Notes: a model not told the origin generated them from the letters alone. A stretch of DNA of 64,000 nucleotides from JAOUFP01 sp963801505 (GCA_963801505.1 CAWDEY010000013.1:1-64000); one strand, 5' to 3'. Shown: positions 1 through 8,794, numbered from the stretch's first letter. Program-made: numbers and translations.

Positions 1-50
1 GACGCCTTCATGATATGATTGAGATAGAGACAGAAGGATACGGAACATGA
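1..50 (+). CDS. C-terminal end of an upstream gene (partial)
   Basis: An open frame enters from the left edge and stops with TGA at 48-50, giving the tail LHDMIEIETEGYGT. A Shine-Dalgarno-like AGGAGGG follows directly and serves the next gene. Only about 15 residues are visible and I do not recognise the family. Confidence 0.3.
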   Translation, partial: RLHDMIEIETEGYGT

Positions 51-62
51 AGGAGGGATGGT

Positions 63-315
63 ATGCCTGCATATGAATATGTCTACAAGGGCTGCAACAT
101 GGAATTTACGGTCTTTCTTTCACTTCAGGGGATATGAGGAAAAGCCGGGAGTAGCGCTGAAGTGTCAGAGCGATAATGTACAGAGGAAGCTGACAGGTTT
201 TTTTGCCAAGACGAGCAGAAAGGCATACAAGCTTCTTGCAGGCATAAGGCATTTTTCAGACTCTCGCAGAGGCCGCAGGCAGCTATTCCCTGCGATATTT
301 TGTTTTAGCTTTTAA
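63..315 (+). pseudogene. FmdB-type zinc ribbon protein, frameshifted
   Basis: The ATG at 63 has a good AGGAGGG upstream and opens with MPAYEYVYKGC, the usual FmdB start. That frame stops near 137. A different frame then continues with KCQSDNVQRKL and the FmdB tail element FFAKTSRK. One frameshift between about 125 and 165 therefore splits the gene. The first cysteine of the N-terminal CxxC pair is also replaced by Tyr (TAC where TGC is expected), so the zinc site looks damaged. FmdB proteins are small regulators or zinc ribbons of about 70-110 residues with poorly defined function. Real decay and sequence error are both possible. Confidence 0.6.
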
Positions 316-324
316 AATTATTCT

Positions 325-871
325 ATGACAGTTCTGAAGAAGAACATATTCCTTACAGGTGCCCCCTCCTCCGGAAAAACTACGGTGATCAAGAAGGTAA
401 TCAAGAGGCTTGGCCTTGAGGCAAATGGGTTCTATACCGAAGAAGAGAGAGTTGAAGGCAAGATGAGTTTATCATGAAAACGCTGGACGGCAGAAGAGGA
501 TATCTTGCGCACCAGGACATTCAATCGGATTTTCATATCAGGAGGTATGGCGTGAGCATCGGAAATATAGAAACTATAGCTGTCTCTTCGATAGCTCCGA
601 TCAGGGGAAATATCATTATCCTTGACGAGATCGGCAAAATGGAGTGTTTCTCCGGGGTCTTCAAAAAGGCGGCCCTTGAGGCCCTCGACTCTCCGAATAT
701 TATCATAGGCACGATTACCCTGGGGGGAGATGATTTCATATTGTCCGTAAAAAAAGGCCGGATATTGAGATCCACGAAGTCACGCCAGGCAACCGCGACT
801 CGATGCCGGACCGGATTGTCGTGAAAGTTCAAGAACTCCTTATGTCGGTATCGCCGGGAGGACCTGCGTAG
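325..871 (+). pseudogene. THEP1-type nucleoside-triphosphatase, two frameshifts
   Basis: The product begins MTVLKKNIFLTGAPSSGKTT, with a P-loop (GAPSSGKT). After a frame change near 465 it continues with the family's Walker B signature ILDEIGKMECFS. A second frame change near 745-755, at a run of seven A, restores the C-terminal half (RPDIEIHEVTPGNRDSMPDR) up to TAG at 869-871. THEP1 proteins are small cytosolic NTPases of about 170-190 residues that hydrolyse NTPs; their cellular role is unclear. Reassembled length fits the family, so the breaks look recent or artefactual. It follows fmdB closely on the same strand. Confidence 0.65.
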
Positions 872-1052
872 GAGCATTGAAGGGACACTCTGGGGTCCAA
901 GGTCCTTTTTCCCGCGGGGAGGTTCATTTACATAAATAATATATGTTAGTATGAGTCCGGTATTACCTGTCTTCGGGGAATATCCGGCTGTTTCAAATAA
1001 TTTTAGAAACAAGTGCCGGGTCAGTCAGTTTTATAAATGGAGGATTAATGTA

Positions 1053-1673
1053 ATGAACAGTTTTTTGCGAAATAATTTCTTAATCCTGGGGGTGGTCATG
1101 TTGTTCACTGTTTCATGCGCCCCTAAAAGTACCATTCATGTGTGGAAAGATGAAAACTACAGTCAGAAGCTGGGGAAGACCCTGATTATCTTCGTTACCG
1201 GTATTGATTACATCCGGAATAATTTTGAAAATGTTTTTGCCACGCGGCTCAGCGAAAGCGGCGTCGAGGCGTTTCCGGGCAATAGGGTAATGCGTCAACC
1301 GGGGACCAGGCCGAAGCGTGAGGCAGTTGTGGCCAGGGTCAGGCAGTTGGGGATTGATAACGTAATAGTGGCGCGGGCCGTAAGCGAAGACGAGTACTCA
1401 CGCCTTGTTACAGTCAGCGGCTACATCGTGCCGATGGGTTATAATACCGGCTGGAATTCTTTCTATGACGACTCGTTTTTTATTGTTACAGATCCCCGGT
1501 CTGTCTATGATCTGGACTATTTTGCCGTTGTCACAAATATCTATGATGTACGCAACGAAACACTGGTCCGGTCTTACCTTTCGCAAGTGGCGGAGGAAAC
1601 ATCGCGCGATGAAGCCGTTAATCTGTTTATCGAAATGGTCCTTAAAGAACTTAATAGCAGTAAATTGCTCTGA
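1053..1673 (+). CDS. putative lipoprotein of unknown function
   Basis: I chose ATG 1053 because GGAGG lies at 1039-1043 and because it places a lipoprotein signal at the N-terminus: hydrophobic ILGVVMLFTVSC, with the lipobox cysteine at about residue 22. The mature protein is about 185 residues, with a mixed alpha/beta-looking pattern and repeated aromatic and Asp residues around GWNSFYDDSF. It resembles small periplasmic lipoproteins with a DUF4136-like feel, but I see no diagnostic motif. It is probably tethered to the outer or inner membrane. The neighbours give no clear functional clue. Confidence 0.7.
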   Translation: MNSFLRNNFLILGVVMLFTVSCAPKSTIHVWKDENYSQKLGKTLIIFVTGIDYIRNNFENVFATRLSESGVEAFPGNRVMRQPGTRPKREAVVARVRQLGIDNVIVARAVSEDEYSRLVTVSGYIVPMGYNTGWNSFYDDSFFIVTDPRSVYDLDYFAVVTNIYDVRNETLVRSYLSQVAEETSRDEAVNLFIEMVLKELNSSKLL

Positions 1674-1890
1674 TCAGGTAAAAGCGGAACCGAATCGATA
1701 ACTGCCTTTTCCAGTTTGAAAGGACCGGCTCACGTTTTACACCTGATAACAAAAATCCGGACATCCTGCCGCGAGCATTGATTTTCGCGTGTACCCCTCA
1801 TGACACACTCCCTCAGACTTCCTTAAAGTGGTCGATCTCAAACATGCTTAATGACAGGATACAAAGAATATCGGCGTAATAAAGCGGCTT

Positions 1891-2601
1891 TCATTCCTCA
1901 TTACCTTCTTCTTTAGAAACCTTCTTAAGGCACTTTTCGCATATGCCATGGGTAAAGTCAGCTTCGGAGTGCTCTGAGATGTAACTTTCAATTTTCTGCC
2001 AATAGCCCTGGTCGTTACGAATATTTTTACACCAGGCACAAATAGGGATAAGCCCTTTCAAAGTTTTTATCTGTTGCAAGGCACCCTGCAGTTCAAAAAT
2101 GATTTTATCCCTTTCAAACTCTGCGAGCTTAAGCTTGTTTATATCCTTTGATACAACAGTAACAGCAGCCACCTTTCCGTCCGTCCCTTTTATTGGGCTT
2201 AGCGTCCTAAGAAAGTACTTGCCGTTTCTGTGACTCCTGTGTTGGAATTGAAGAGATATGCCCTTGTTGAAAACCTCATTAAGTTTTTCAAGAAACATTT
2301 GTGATTCTTCCGGTTTGTGGAAATCAGTATAAGGCCTTCCGAGATATTCGTTGCCTTTAATGCCAAGCCTGGATATGTGTTTTTTGTTCATGAACATGTA
2401 ATTGTATTCACTGTCGAAAAGGTAAATGGAGTCTTCGGTAGATTCTACAAGCGAACGGTAGCGGGCCTCACTTCCAATTATGCTTTCATCCAAACAACTT
2501 TGTTTTGCCAGTGAGACTTCAAGCTCTTTAATGCGTTGTCTACAGGTATTCAGTTCAGCTAAAAGATCTTTCTTAGTCTTATTTGCATCTGATGGGCCCA
2601 T
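1891..2601 (-). CDS. PAS-domain protein with C-terminal Cys4 motif
   Basis: About 236 residues. A short coiled-coil-like N-terminus (residues 8-45) is followed by one PAS domain (about 48-165) and a second helical stretch. A C-terminal module then carries CAWCKNIRNDQGYW and, about 30 residues on, HGICEKC. The two Cys pairs could bind a metal or redox cofactor. The same PAS plus CAWC/HGIC arrangement occurs in the protein at 46531-47316, so it is a real recurring architecture. There is no kinase or output enzyme domain, so it probably acts as a sensor or adaptor. Transcribed alone; upstream DNA is AT-rich. Confidence 0.7.
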   Translation of the reverse strand: MGPSDANKTKKDLLAELNTCRQRIKELEVSLAKQSCLDESIIGSEARYRSLVESTEDSIYLFDSEYNYMFMNKKHISRLGIKGNEYLGRPYTDFHKPEESQMFLEKLNEVFNKGISLQFQHRSHRNGKYFLRTLSPIKGTDGKVAAVTVVSKDINKLKLAEFERDKIIFELQGALQQIKTLKGLIPICAWCKNIRNDQGYWQKIESYISEHSEADFTHGICEKCLKKVSKEEGNEE

Positions 2602-2851
2602 GACTTATTATAAGAAAATAATTTTTTTGTGACAAATTTACTTATAAACAAACGGAACTATACTAATTACCAGACAATTTTATAAAAAGATAACGGGAGA
2701 GAAAATAAGTAATTTTGAGTACTGTTCATCTAACTTCACATCTACGGCAATAAACTGACAATCTCGCTTTCATGAAGGAACTGATGTTCCCCATTCCGTT
2801 TCTGTTGAATACCAGTTATAACATTACTGCCTCGAAATTATATCACTGGTG

Positions 2852-3340
2852 CTAGGTATATACGTAAAGCCGTCTGCTGCGATACTCTATCGCATCCACT
2901 GTCAGTCGTGCAACCTCTTCAACACGCAGACCGCACCTGAGCATCACCATAAACACGGCCCGATCTCTGGCATCACTGATTTCGTTGAAGAGTGCCACAA
3001 CCTGTTCGTCTCTGAGATGTTTGGGCAGTGGCCTGGACAGTCGCAGCCTATACTTCTTTCTGAGCGGGTTAGTAATAGGCATTCCCTCGTCTTCGATCAG
3101 ATACTCGTAGAAGGCATGGATGCAGCCGAAATGACAGTTGATAGTCTTTGGTTTCTTTCTCCTTCGCAATAGATAATCCATATATGCGTCGGTTTCTTTG
3201 GAGGTTACCTGCTCTATGGGAACCTTCAGCCAAACACTGAGGTGGCTCAAAATATTCATGTAGTTTTTCACCGTGTGTACCGAATAGTTCCTTCGCTTCA
3301 GGAATCTCCTGTATCTGGCAATTGCATCAGTAGGTTCCAT
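2852..3340 (-). pseudogene. tyrosine recombinase, C-terminally truncated
   Basis: The 162 residues contain the SAM-like N-terminal DNA-binding domain (about 5-95) and the start of the catalytic domain, including the first active-site Arg in CGLRVEEVARL. The protein stops at RLYVYT, before the Lys, His-x-x-Arg, His/Trp and nucleophilic Tyr. It therefore cannot be catalytically active alone. Its start overlaps the end of the complete recombinase at 3327-4340 by 14 nt, as in translationally coupled recombinase pairs or trios. No continuation is visible in any frame below 2852, so the 3' part has been lost. Confidence 0.75.
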
Positions 3341-4340
3341 GAATGCCTCCCTGCTCGATAATCACCATGGCACGAAAATATTCCTCTTCCCGACTTTTGT
3401 CAGTCAGGCGAGCATATCGACGGGTCATCTCTATGTCGCGATGCCCCAGCAGCAACTGGAGACATTCCAAGCGCATGCCGGCATTGAGCAGTTCACTTGC
3501 AAAGGTATGCCGGAGGCTGTGGAGCGTATATCCTTTGCCCAGCAGCCCTGTTTCCCTCAAAGCCTGTGTGAAGATATTCCGGGCCGTTGTGTAACATAAC
3601 TGTTTACTTCTCACCCCATAGAAGAGATACTCTTTCCCTGGCTTTCTCTTGGAGAGCCAAAGCTTTAAGGCCATCAGTGCATCATCGCTTAGATATACCA
3701 CGCGTCCAAGGCAGTTCTTTTCCCCCTCATAGATGTGTATCTTCTTCTCACGGACATCAAGATCAATCATCTTCGTTCCGAGAAGTTCACCGATCCTCAT
3801 GCCTGTTCTTAAGAGTATCAGGATGAGTGCACGGTCACGAATCTCTGTAATGACACCGAGAAGCTTTCTAACATCGCCAGGGGCAATAGCTCTTGGAAGG
3901 TAATCCGGTACTTTCAGTTTGATCTTGCGTTTAAGTACATGTTCACTAATGATATCCTGATCGATCAGAAACCTCATGAAAGCCCTCAGTTGCTTAAGTC
4001 GTGTTCTGGCCGTAGTGACTTTCAGCCCCCGATCCTGCTCATGTTCTATAAATGCCTCCAAATCGTCACTGACAATATCTATAAGTTGCCTCTTGCCTAA
4101 GCCAGCATAAAAAGTGAGAAAGGAACTTATGGCGTGAAAGCTTTTTTCAATGGTGCTTCGTTTATGGTTCATTCTCCACTTATGGCGCATATAGCTCTCG
4201 ATGTGCTCCACAGTGGGAAGCTCCATCTTCGTGATCTTCCGGAGAATGCGATCAATATAAACCTCTGCTATGCCATGATAATTTACTGCTTCGATTTCAC
4301 TGCTGTGTGGTCTGCTGCTGATCGGCCTTGCCTGGATCAT
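3327..4340 (-). CDS. tyrosine recombinase/integrase
   Basis: A complete 337-residue tyrosine recombinase. The N-terminal core-binding domain spans about residues 20-140 and the catalytic domain 150-330. Catalytic residues are visible in order: Arg in RTGMRIGELL, a Lys in the beta-hairpin near EGEKN, HSLRHTF (His-x-x-Arg), LLGHRDIEMT and the nucleophile Tyr in RRYARL. GAGGAGGAACA precedes the ATG. The overlap with a second recombinase gene suggests a coupled set such as RIT-type elements or integrase pairs associated with transposons, although no third partner is present. No cargo is obvious next to it. Confidence 0.85.
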   Translation of the reverse strand: MIQARPISSRPHSSEIEAVNYHGIAEVYIDRILRKITKMELPTVEHIESYMRHKWRMNHKRSTIEKSFHAISSFLTFYAGLGKRQLIDIVSDDLEAFIEHEQDRGLKVTTARTRLKQLRAFMRFLIDQDIISEHVLKRKIKLKVPDYLPRAIAPGDVRKLLGVITEIRDRALILILLRTGMRIGELLGTKMIDLDVREKKIHIYEGEKNCLGRVVYLSDDALMALKLWLSKRKPGKEYLFYGVRSKQLCYTTARNIFTQALRETGLLGKGYTLHSLRHTFASELLNAGMRLECLQLLLGHRDIEMTRRYARLTDKSREEEYFRAMVIIEQGGIHGTY

Positions 4341-4559
4341 TGTTCCTCCTCTTTCTCTTTGAAAAAGCAGGATTGATAATGACCCTGGGTGGTCCTAAGA
4401 ATCAATTAATTTTGTTACGTATAGCAAGAGGAAGTCCTCCCTATTGAGTTCACCCGACTTATCAACAGGTATTGGAACTTAAAACTGCTGGGGATTTGCG
4501 AACGAAATGTGCATAACAATGGCTTTAATCAGAATTTCCAGCGGAAATTAGGAGCTTTG

Positions 4560-4735
4560 GATATAGGCAGTTATCAAGTTTATCTTAATATTTCTCCGAG
4601 AGGAGCCCCCTTAGCTCTGTTGACGATATGTCAACTCTTACGGAGGACTTTCACCTCTAGCCCTGTTTCCGGTCCGGGACAGGGGCGCTAACCCGTCGGC
4701 TTACCCTCTCGTTTTCATAGTCAAAGACAATTCAG
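4560..4735 (-). ncRNA. structured-RNA candidate, possibly group II intron fragment
   Basis: This gene-free stretch upstream of the recombinases is dense in inverted repeats. GTTGAC/GTCAAC (4618-4636) sits inside a larger stem built on CTCCGAGAGGAG and CGGAGG. A second hairpin pairs CCCTGT with ACAGGG around 4661-4685. On the minus strand it contains GAGGTGAAAGTCCTCC, which resembles a pattern I associate with group II intron domain I. No intron-encoded protein is present. It could also be an unrelated regulatory RNA. Confidence 0.3.
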
Positions 4736-4760
4736 GGGGAAAGAACAAAGGGCGTACTTT

Positions 4761-4964
4761 TCAGGGGCTCATGTGCGTTTCATATCTTCTTCTTCTATAT
4801 CCTGTACCGCTGCCGCCCATTCCCCTGACCGGCTCGCTACCTATAACCGCCCAATGGCCTGCACGATAAAACTTCAAAATCTTTTCGGATTGAACCAGGT
4901 CATCAAGAACTATGTCTTTCACCATGTCGTAGGTATTGTCCCTGTACATTACCCTGATTAGCAT
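4761..4964 (-). CDS. small protein of the GSU3473-like type
   Basis: The 67 residues begin MLIRVMYRDNTYDMVKD, with AGGAGGAAAAT directly before the ATG. The opening RVMYxDNTYDMVK and a GxGG stretch near the end match small proteins I recall from Geobacter and relatives, often found behind GEMM riboswitches. Function is unknown. The basic C-terminus (YRRRRYE) could bind nucleic acid or a partner. A sigma-70 promoter, a GEMM aptamer and a terminator lie directly upstream (5145-4985), so expression is probably controlled by a cyclic dinucleotide through termination. Confidence 0.7.
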   Translation of the reverse strand: MLIRVMYRDNTYDMVKDIVLDDLVQSEKILKFYRAGHWAVIGSEPVRGMGGSGTGYRRRRYETHMSP

Positions 4965-4984
4965 ATTTTCCTCCTTCGCTCACA

Positions 4985-5031
4985 AACAAAAAAAGCCGAG
5001 CTACCATAATTTAAACCTTCGGCAGCTCAGC
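4985..5031 (-). terminator. riboswitch-controlled intrinsic terminator
   Basis: Read on the minus strand, GCTGAGCTGCC (5031-5021) pairs over 11 positions, with two G-T wobbles, with GGTAGCTCGGC (5005-4995), and a run of seven T follows. The left arm is also the 3' strand of the upstream aptamer, so ligand binding and terminator formation are mutually exclusive. This is the normal architecture of an 'on' switch. Confidence 0.8.
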
Positions 5032-5108
5032 CATCTTATTTTGGATCGTAAGACCCGCCGCTTTCCGCGCCCTTCTCACGGAGGGTTTGGCTTTGTCGGA
5101 ACTTTCTT
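5008..5108 (-). promoter_or_regulatory. GEMM-I class cyclic dinucleotide riboswitch
   Basis: The minus-strand RNA shows the ordered conserved elements of the GEMM-I aptamer: ACAAAGCCAAACC, a P2 hairpin (CCCTCC, loop GTGAGA, AGGG), CGCGGAAAGC, GGGTCT, and the 3' strand GATGGCTGAGCTGCCGA. The canonical class binds c-di-GMP. The A-rich ACAAA just before the GCCAAACC element may place A instead of G at the ligand-discriminating position. That would fit the GEMM-Ib (3',3'-cGAMP) subclass known from Geobacter; this subclass call is inference. It leads into the terminator and the small gene at 4761-4964. Confidence 0.75.
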
Positions 5109-5116
5109 TTAATTAC

Positions 5117-5145
5117 TTTTTATCACAAAAAACACTGCTTGTCAA
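5117..5145 (-). promoter_or_regulatory. sigma-70 promoter of the riboswitch transcript
   Basis: On the minus strand, TTGACA (5145-5140) is separated by 17 nt from TAAAAA (5122-5117), placing the transcript start near 5110, immediately before the aptamer. Confidence 0.75.
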
Positions 5146-5150
5146 ATTTA

Positions 5151-5774
5151 GTATTCAAAGCGCAAACTAACAGATGATTATGTCTTTAGAGGCAACGAGG
5201 TGGGCCAAAAAACCTGAACTCTGGTTTGTTTATTTACACATGAAACATAAAGCCTTCGAGGATGACCATAAGGTGTTTACTTCAGGAAGAACCTGATTTT
5301 TTTAACTCGTTCATTTCTGTTGAATACCGTCCTTAAGTTGCCTTATCCAAAATTGTGTCTTGGGTGTTTGTTACAAGGGGAACTTTTGCGGAAAGATTAC
5401 ACCAACCGATAGTTTCAGCCGGACGAAACATAATGAAGATCACGAGCGGTATAAAAAGCCGCTATAAAGCTCTACAGCCTCCTTTACAGGCACAAGTTGT
5501 CATCGGCGACATATTTTTCACAGTCCTGCGATCAAGACCTGTCCGTAGAACAGAAGGGATGACAGAAGAAATATGCTCGTAGGCAGGATGCAAAAAACAT
5601 CGACAAATATTTGCAAAAAGCAGAAACTGTATCAGGAGTACAACTGAAAACGAATACATTTGGAAAAACAAGCCGCGGCAGTTTCAGCAAAAGTGAGAGG
5701 GTTTGAGAAGCAAAACTCTCGCGGATTCCGAAATTTGTAAGGTCTCCTCAAATTCAGATAAGTTCTTACGCGCC
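5151..5774. other. gene-free interval
   Basis: I see no convincing gene here. Short open frames at 5355-5582 (+) and 5462-5671 (-) overlap each other and lack family features. The 15-mer TTTCTGTTGAATACC at 5319-5333 also occurs at 2802-2816, on the far side of the recombinase genes. Confidence 0.4.
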
Positions 5775-7184
5775 TTAATCTCTGTAATATAAGCTCAAGG
5801 TTTTACCACTTCTTTCGAAAATCTTCAAGAGACGAAAATTGTATCTCAAAATCACGCGCCGCAGTTGTTCCTGTTCTGCCTTGGTATCCAAAGTCGATAT
5901 CAGCACTATTTTTGCATCAACGGGATTTCCGACTATATTAAGGGGTAAAGCTACGTAGCCAAGATAAGGTTTTGAAAATGCCGTATCCAAAGGCCACGGC
6001 GTATATACTGTGCTTTTCAAATAGTACCGCTCCAGGTAGTCACCGCCCTGCCTGTATAGCTTGACTACTTCCAAATATTGAAGATCATTTTCAAAATTGG
6101 TATATGCCGGTTTGCGGTCCGGCATAAAGGGGCTAAACAGAATCAAAAAGCACGTAGCTATAAATGCCACTTTTTCTTCCCTGGCCAGTGCAAAAAGCGC
6201 GGCCGACCCGGCAATCGCTACAAATGGCAGTACTGGCAGACAATAACGGGGAATGAAATATATGAAGCTGAACGGCACAGAAAAAAACGCCACAATGAGC
6301 CCGAACAGGAGCAACTCTCTTCTTGCCAGCGAAATCCTGCGCCACAGTAAACCTGCGCAGATGAGTCCCGTCAAGAGGAATCGGCCTTGGGCAAAAAATA
6401 TCCAATAGAATACAAACCCACCCTTTAAGATCGCGCTGAACAGCGAAAAATGGGTGAATGCGTGATCCTGAAAATAGGGGTTAGAAATAAAATTTCCCGT
6501 CTCCGCCTTCTGGGCAATAAAGAAAATCAGAATTGGCAAAAAAGGAACGGCGTAACGCAGTATCTCAACTAGTGTTCGGCGACGATCCGAAACCGACAAC
6601 CCTTGGTACACTGCCACTGCTGCAATTAGAGCCATGCCGGTCTCTTTTATCATAACAAGACAGCATCCTGCAATGAGATAAGCACAATAGCGGCCTGTGA
6701 CGAAGAAATATATTGTCATGACTCCCACTGCGGCTATAGGCAGATCACCAAGAAACATACCCGCTTGTGCGAAATAAAGCGGCATGAAAAACAGGATCAA
6801 AGCGGCGGTAAGGCCGGTAAGTCGGCCATAAAACAGACTCCCTAGCCGATAGGTAAAATAACACCCGAGAAAGGCGAAACCTATAGCAATTGCATGGGCG
6901 GGTCTGAGAAAACCATTGAATAACTTAAAAAATAGGGTAACCACAGTATAGAGAAGAGGGGGATGCCCGAAAAACTTACCCACGGGATGGAATCCCGGCA
7001 TCACGCGTATCAGGCTTCCTTGAGCTAGCCAATGAGCCGGCTCAATATACGCCCCCATCTCATCCCAGTAAAAGGGGGTATCTATGATCGGCAGTTTCAG
7101 GCCTATAACTACCGCAAGCAGGAGAACACTATCCAACCATTTAACTTTTTTTGCGTCCGGAAAGGCCGGATATGTTCTCCCCAT
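5775..7184 (-). CDS. GT39/ArnT-like membrane glycosyltransferase
   Basis: About 469 residues with some ten hydrophobic segments, then a soluble C-terminal region. The first periplasmic loop carries an acidic FYWDEMGAY motif, typical of PMT/ArnT-type (GT-C) enzymes that transfer sugars from polyprenyl-phosphate donors at the outer face of the inner membrane. I prefer the ATG at 7184, which has CTGGAGG upstream, over the in-frame ATG at 7244. The acceptor (lipid A, protein or polymer) cannot be told from sequence. It stands alone, with no polysaccharide cluster around it. Confidence 0.75.
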   Translation of the reverse strand: MGRTYPAFPDAKKVKWLDSVLLLAVVIGLKLPIIDTPFYWDEMGAYIEPAHWLAQGSLIRVMPGFHPVGKFFGHPPLLYTVVTLFFKLFNGFLRPAHAIAIGFAFLGCYFTYRLGSLFYGRLTGLTAALILFFMPLYFAQAGMFLGDLPIAAVGVMTIYFFVTGRYCAYLIAGCCLVMIKETGMALIAAVAVYQGLSVSDRRRTLVEILRYAVPFLPILIFFIAQKAETGNFISNPYFQDHAFTHFSLFSAILKGGFVFYWIFFAQGRFLLTGLICAGLLWRRISLARRELLLFGLIVAFFSVPFSFIYFIPRYCLPVLPFVAIAGSAALFALAREEKVAFIATCFLILFSPFMPDRKPAYTNFENDLQYLEVVKLYRQGGDYLERYYLKSTVYTPWPLDTAFSKPYLGYVALPLNIVGNPVDAKIVLISTLDTKAEQEQLRRVILRYNFRLLKIFERSGKTLSLYYRD

Positions 7185-7474
7185 AAGCCTCCAGTTTTTT
7201 TTGAGGTGCCGATTATTTCTACAAAAGTGGGTACGGCATATCAAAGTATTTTATCTGCTTTTCATCTGCGGGCTCCTCAGATAATCAATTTTAACATATG
7301 TGAATAGGAACGGAAATAACAGGGTTAGAAAACCGAAACCCGTGTCGAGTACAGTTAGAATCTTGCAGAAAAGTTTCATTAGTGGCAGGTGCGGAGTCCA
7401 AGGGGGGAGCCATCATTTAACGAAGAAATAAAAAAGAATGCTTAATCGCTCGCTCTTTTAAAGCCAGGGGTGGG

Positions 7475-7639
7475 TTAGTTTGAAATAATGTGATAAAGAT
7501 TAGGCAAATTTGGAAAGTCGGATATAAATAACAAGTAAGCCCAATAGGCCAATAGACCCCATACAACACTAATCAAAATTATTCCTAACGGGGTTGCTAA
7601 TTTGTTAAGGATTTTATTCTTTATGTCTTCTTCTTTCAT
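7475..7639 (-). CDS. 54-residue single-pass membrane protein
   Basis: ATG 7639 to TAA 7475 encodes 54 residues: a charged start (MKEEDIKNKILNK), one strong transmembrane helix (LGIILISVVWGLLAYWAYL) and a short polar tail. AAGAAGAG lies just upstream. An inverted repeat (GGCTCCCGCCCG with CGGGCAGGAGC) precedes it at about 7666-7706. Function is unknown. It could be a small membrane regulator. Confidence 0.5.
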   Translation of the reverse strand: MKEEDIKNKILNKLATPLGIILISVVWGLLAYWAYLLFISDFPNLPNLYHIISN

Positions 7640-7821
7640 TGCTCTTCTTTCCAATTTGAAATGGAGGCTCCCGCCCGCAATAATTGGAGGGGACTACGGG
7701 CAGGAGCGAGGGATAAAGTGAATTATAAACTCTCGTGTGGCTTTTGTATAGACGAGAGGACATTTGGCAACTTCTGGCAAGTCTCCCAGGGGTGCAAACC
7801 CTTTAATATATAAATAAAATC

Positions 7822-7849
7822 TTGGTGGAGGCGGCGGGAATCGAACCCG
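7822..7849. repeat. att duplication: copy of tmRNA 3' end
   Basis: These 28 bp are identical to 12688-12715, the 3' end of the tmRNA gene including the CCA terminus and T-arm, and diverge immediately afterwards. This is the signature of integrase-mediated insertion into ssrA: this copy is the distal attachment site and the gene itself carries the proximal one. Confidence 0.8.
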
Positions 7850-7898
7850 TGCTCTAAGCGCCTAACTGATTGATTTAAAATACTTATTAATGCCTTTC

Positions 7899-8043
7899 TC
7901 ATCCCCTGGGGACAGTCTTTAATGTTAACTTATTGATATCTGCTCTAAGGTTTTCAACGTCTGAGTGAGTATATTTTTTAGTCATTTTGGTTGAGCTATG
8001 GCCTAACAACTTTGATACTTTGAAAAAAGAGGTTCCAGAATAG
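7899..8043 (-). pseudogene. integrase C-terminal remnant
   Basis: The minus strand encodes TSFFKVSKLLGHSSTKMTKKYTH followed by SDVENLRADINKL, then TGA at 7901-7899. GHSSTKMTKKYTH contains the last active-site His/Gly block and the nucleophilic Tyr of tyrosine integrases. Upstream in frame the similarity ends near 8043 and a stop appears. About 45 residues remain of an enzyme normally 350-400 long. It lies 50 bp inside the distal att copy, where the element's own integrase is expected. Confidence 0.75.
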
Positions 8044-8353
8044 CAACAACTACGACTTCAGCCATTATCTTTGATTCAAATTCTTACATTGGGTCTATGT
8101 CTATTGTATCAGAAGTCTATTTCATTGTGCAGGTATTATTTCAGCATACTCTTCACAATTGTCTTTAGCCTCGCCTTGCAGGGAATGCGAGTTTCAGCTT
8201 TGCAGGCCTCATAGAAAGGATTTTGAGAGCGCTGGGGTTTCGACTCCACGGCGGTGTCAAGCGATTGACCCCTTTAATTGAGTTATATCTATAGCTCACT
8301 CGACCGCTTTTTTCTTTTCATGTGTCTACGAAATAGGTATTATAATAACTAAC

Positions 8354-8794
8354 ATGAATACATTTGTATTTAGAAGATCATTTATGGCTCTGCTTTTCAT
8401 GTATTGTTGTGTAACAGCGACATTGCCCCTTTCGAGTATTCACATCGAGAGCATGCAAAGCGGCTACGGTTTTGTTTGTGGAAAGGATCACCAGACAAGT
8501 GATATCCATATCCGTCTGCACGAACTGCTTTTCTCACATTTCAGCAACAAATCAGACCACATCAGGAATATCTCCTCAGTCCAGTTGATAAAATATAAGA
8601 CTGGAGGTAATAGAGACCATCTCCAACTTGCAATAGCTAAAGATACTTCCGATTCAACAATATGTTTTGGTAGTCATCGGTTGACTCCGTATTATGATGA
8701 GCACCATATCAAGCCTTGCCTCTACTGTTCAGTATCCGGTTTATCTCCCCCGATCTGCATAAACCTGTTGACCTGCAGCAAAGCTGTTAGTTGA
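8354..8794 (+). CDS. exported hypothetical protein
   Basis: 146 residues with a signal-like hydrophobic N-terminus (FMALLFMYCCVTATLPLS). The mature part is rich in His and Cys (clusters such as IHIRLHELLFSHF, DEHHIKPCLYC), compatible with metal handling but not diagnostic. TATAAT lies 10 nt before the ATG region. It is the first cargo gene of the island and points toward the CDF exporter. I do not recognise the family. Confidence 0.5.
   Translation: MNTFVFRRSFMALLFMYCCVTATLPLSSIHIESMQSGYGFVCGKDHQTSDIHIRLHELLFSHFSNKSDHIRNISSVQLIKYKTGGNRDHLQLAIAKDTSDSTICFGSHRLTPYYDEHHIKPCLYCSVSGLSPPICINLLTCSKAVS

Noticed and set aside
5355..5582. 75-residue plus-strand frame in the gap before the GT39 gene
   Set aside because: No ribosome site, no recognisable motif, and an equally long antisense frame; coding is not supported.
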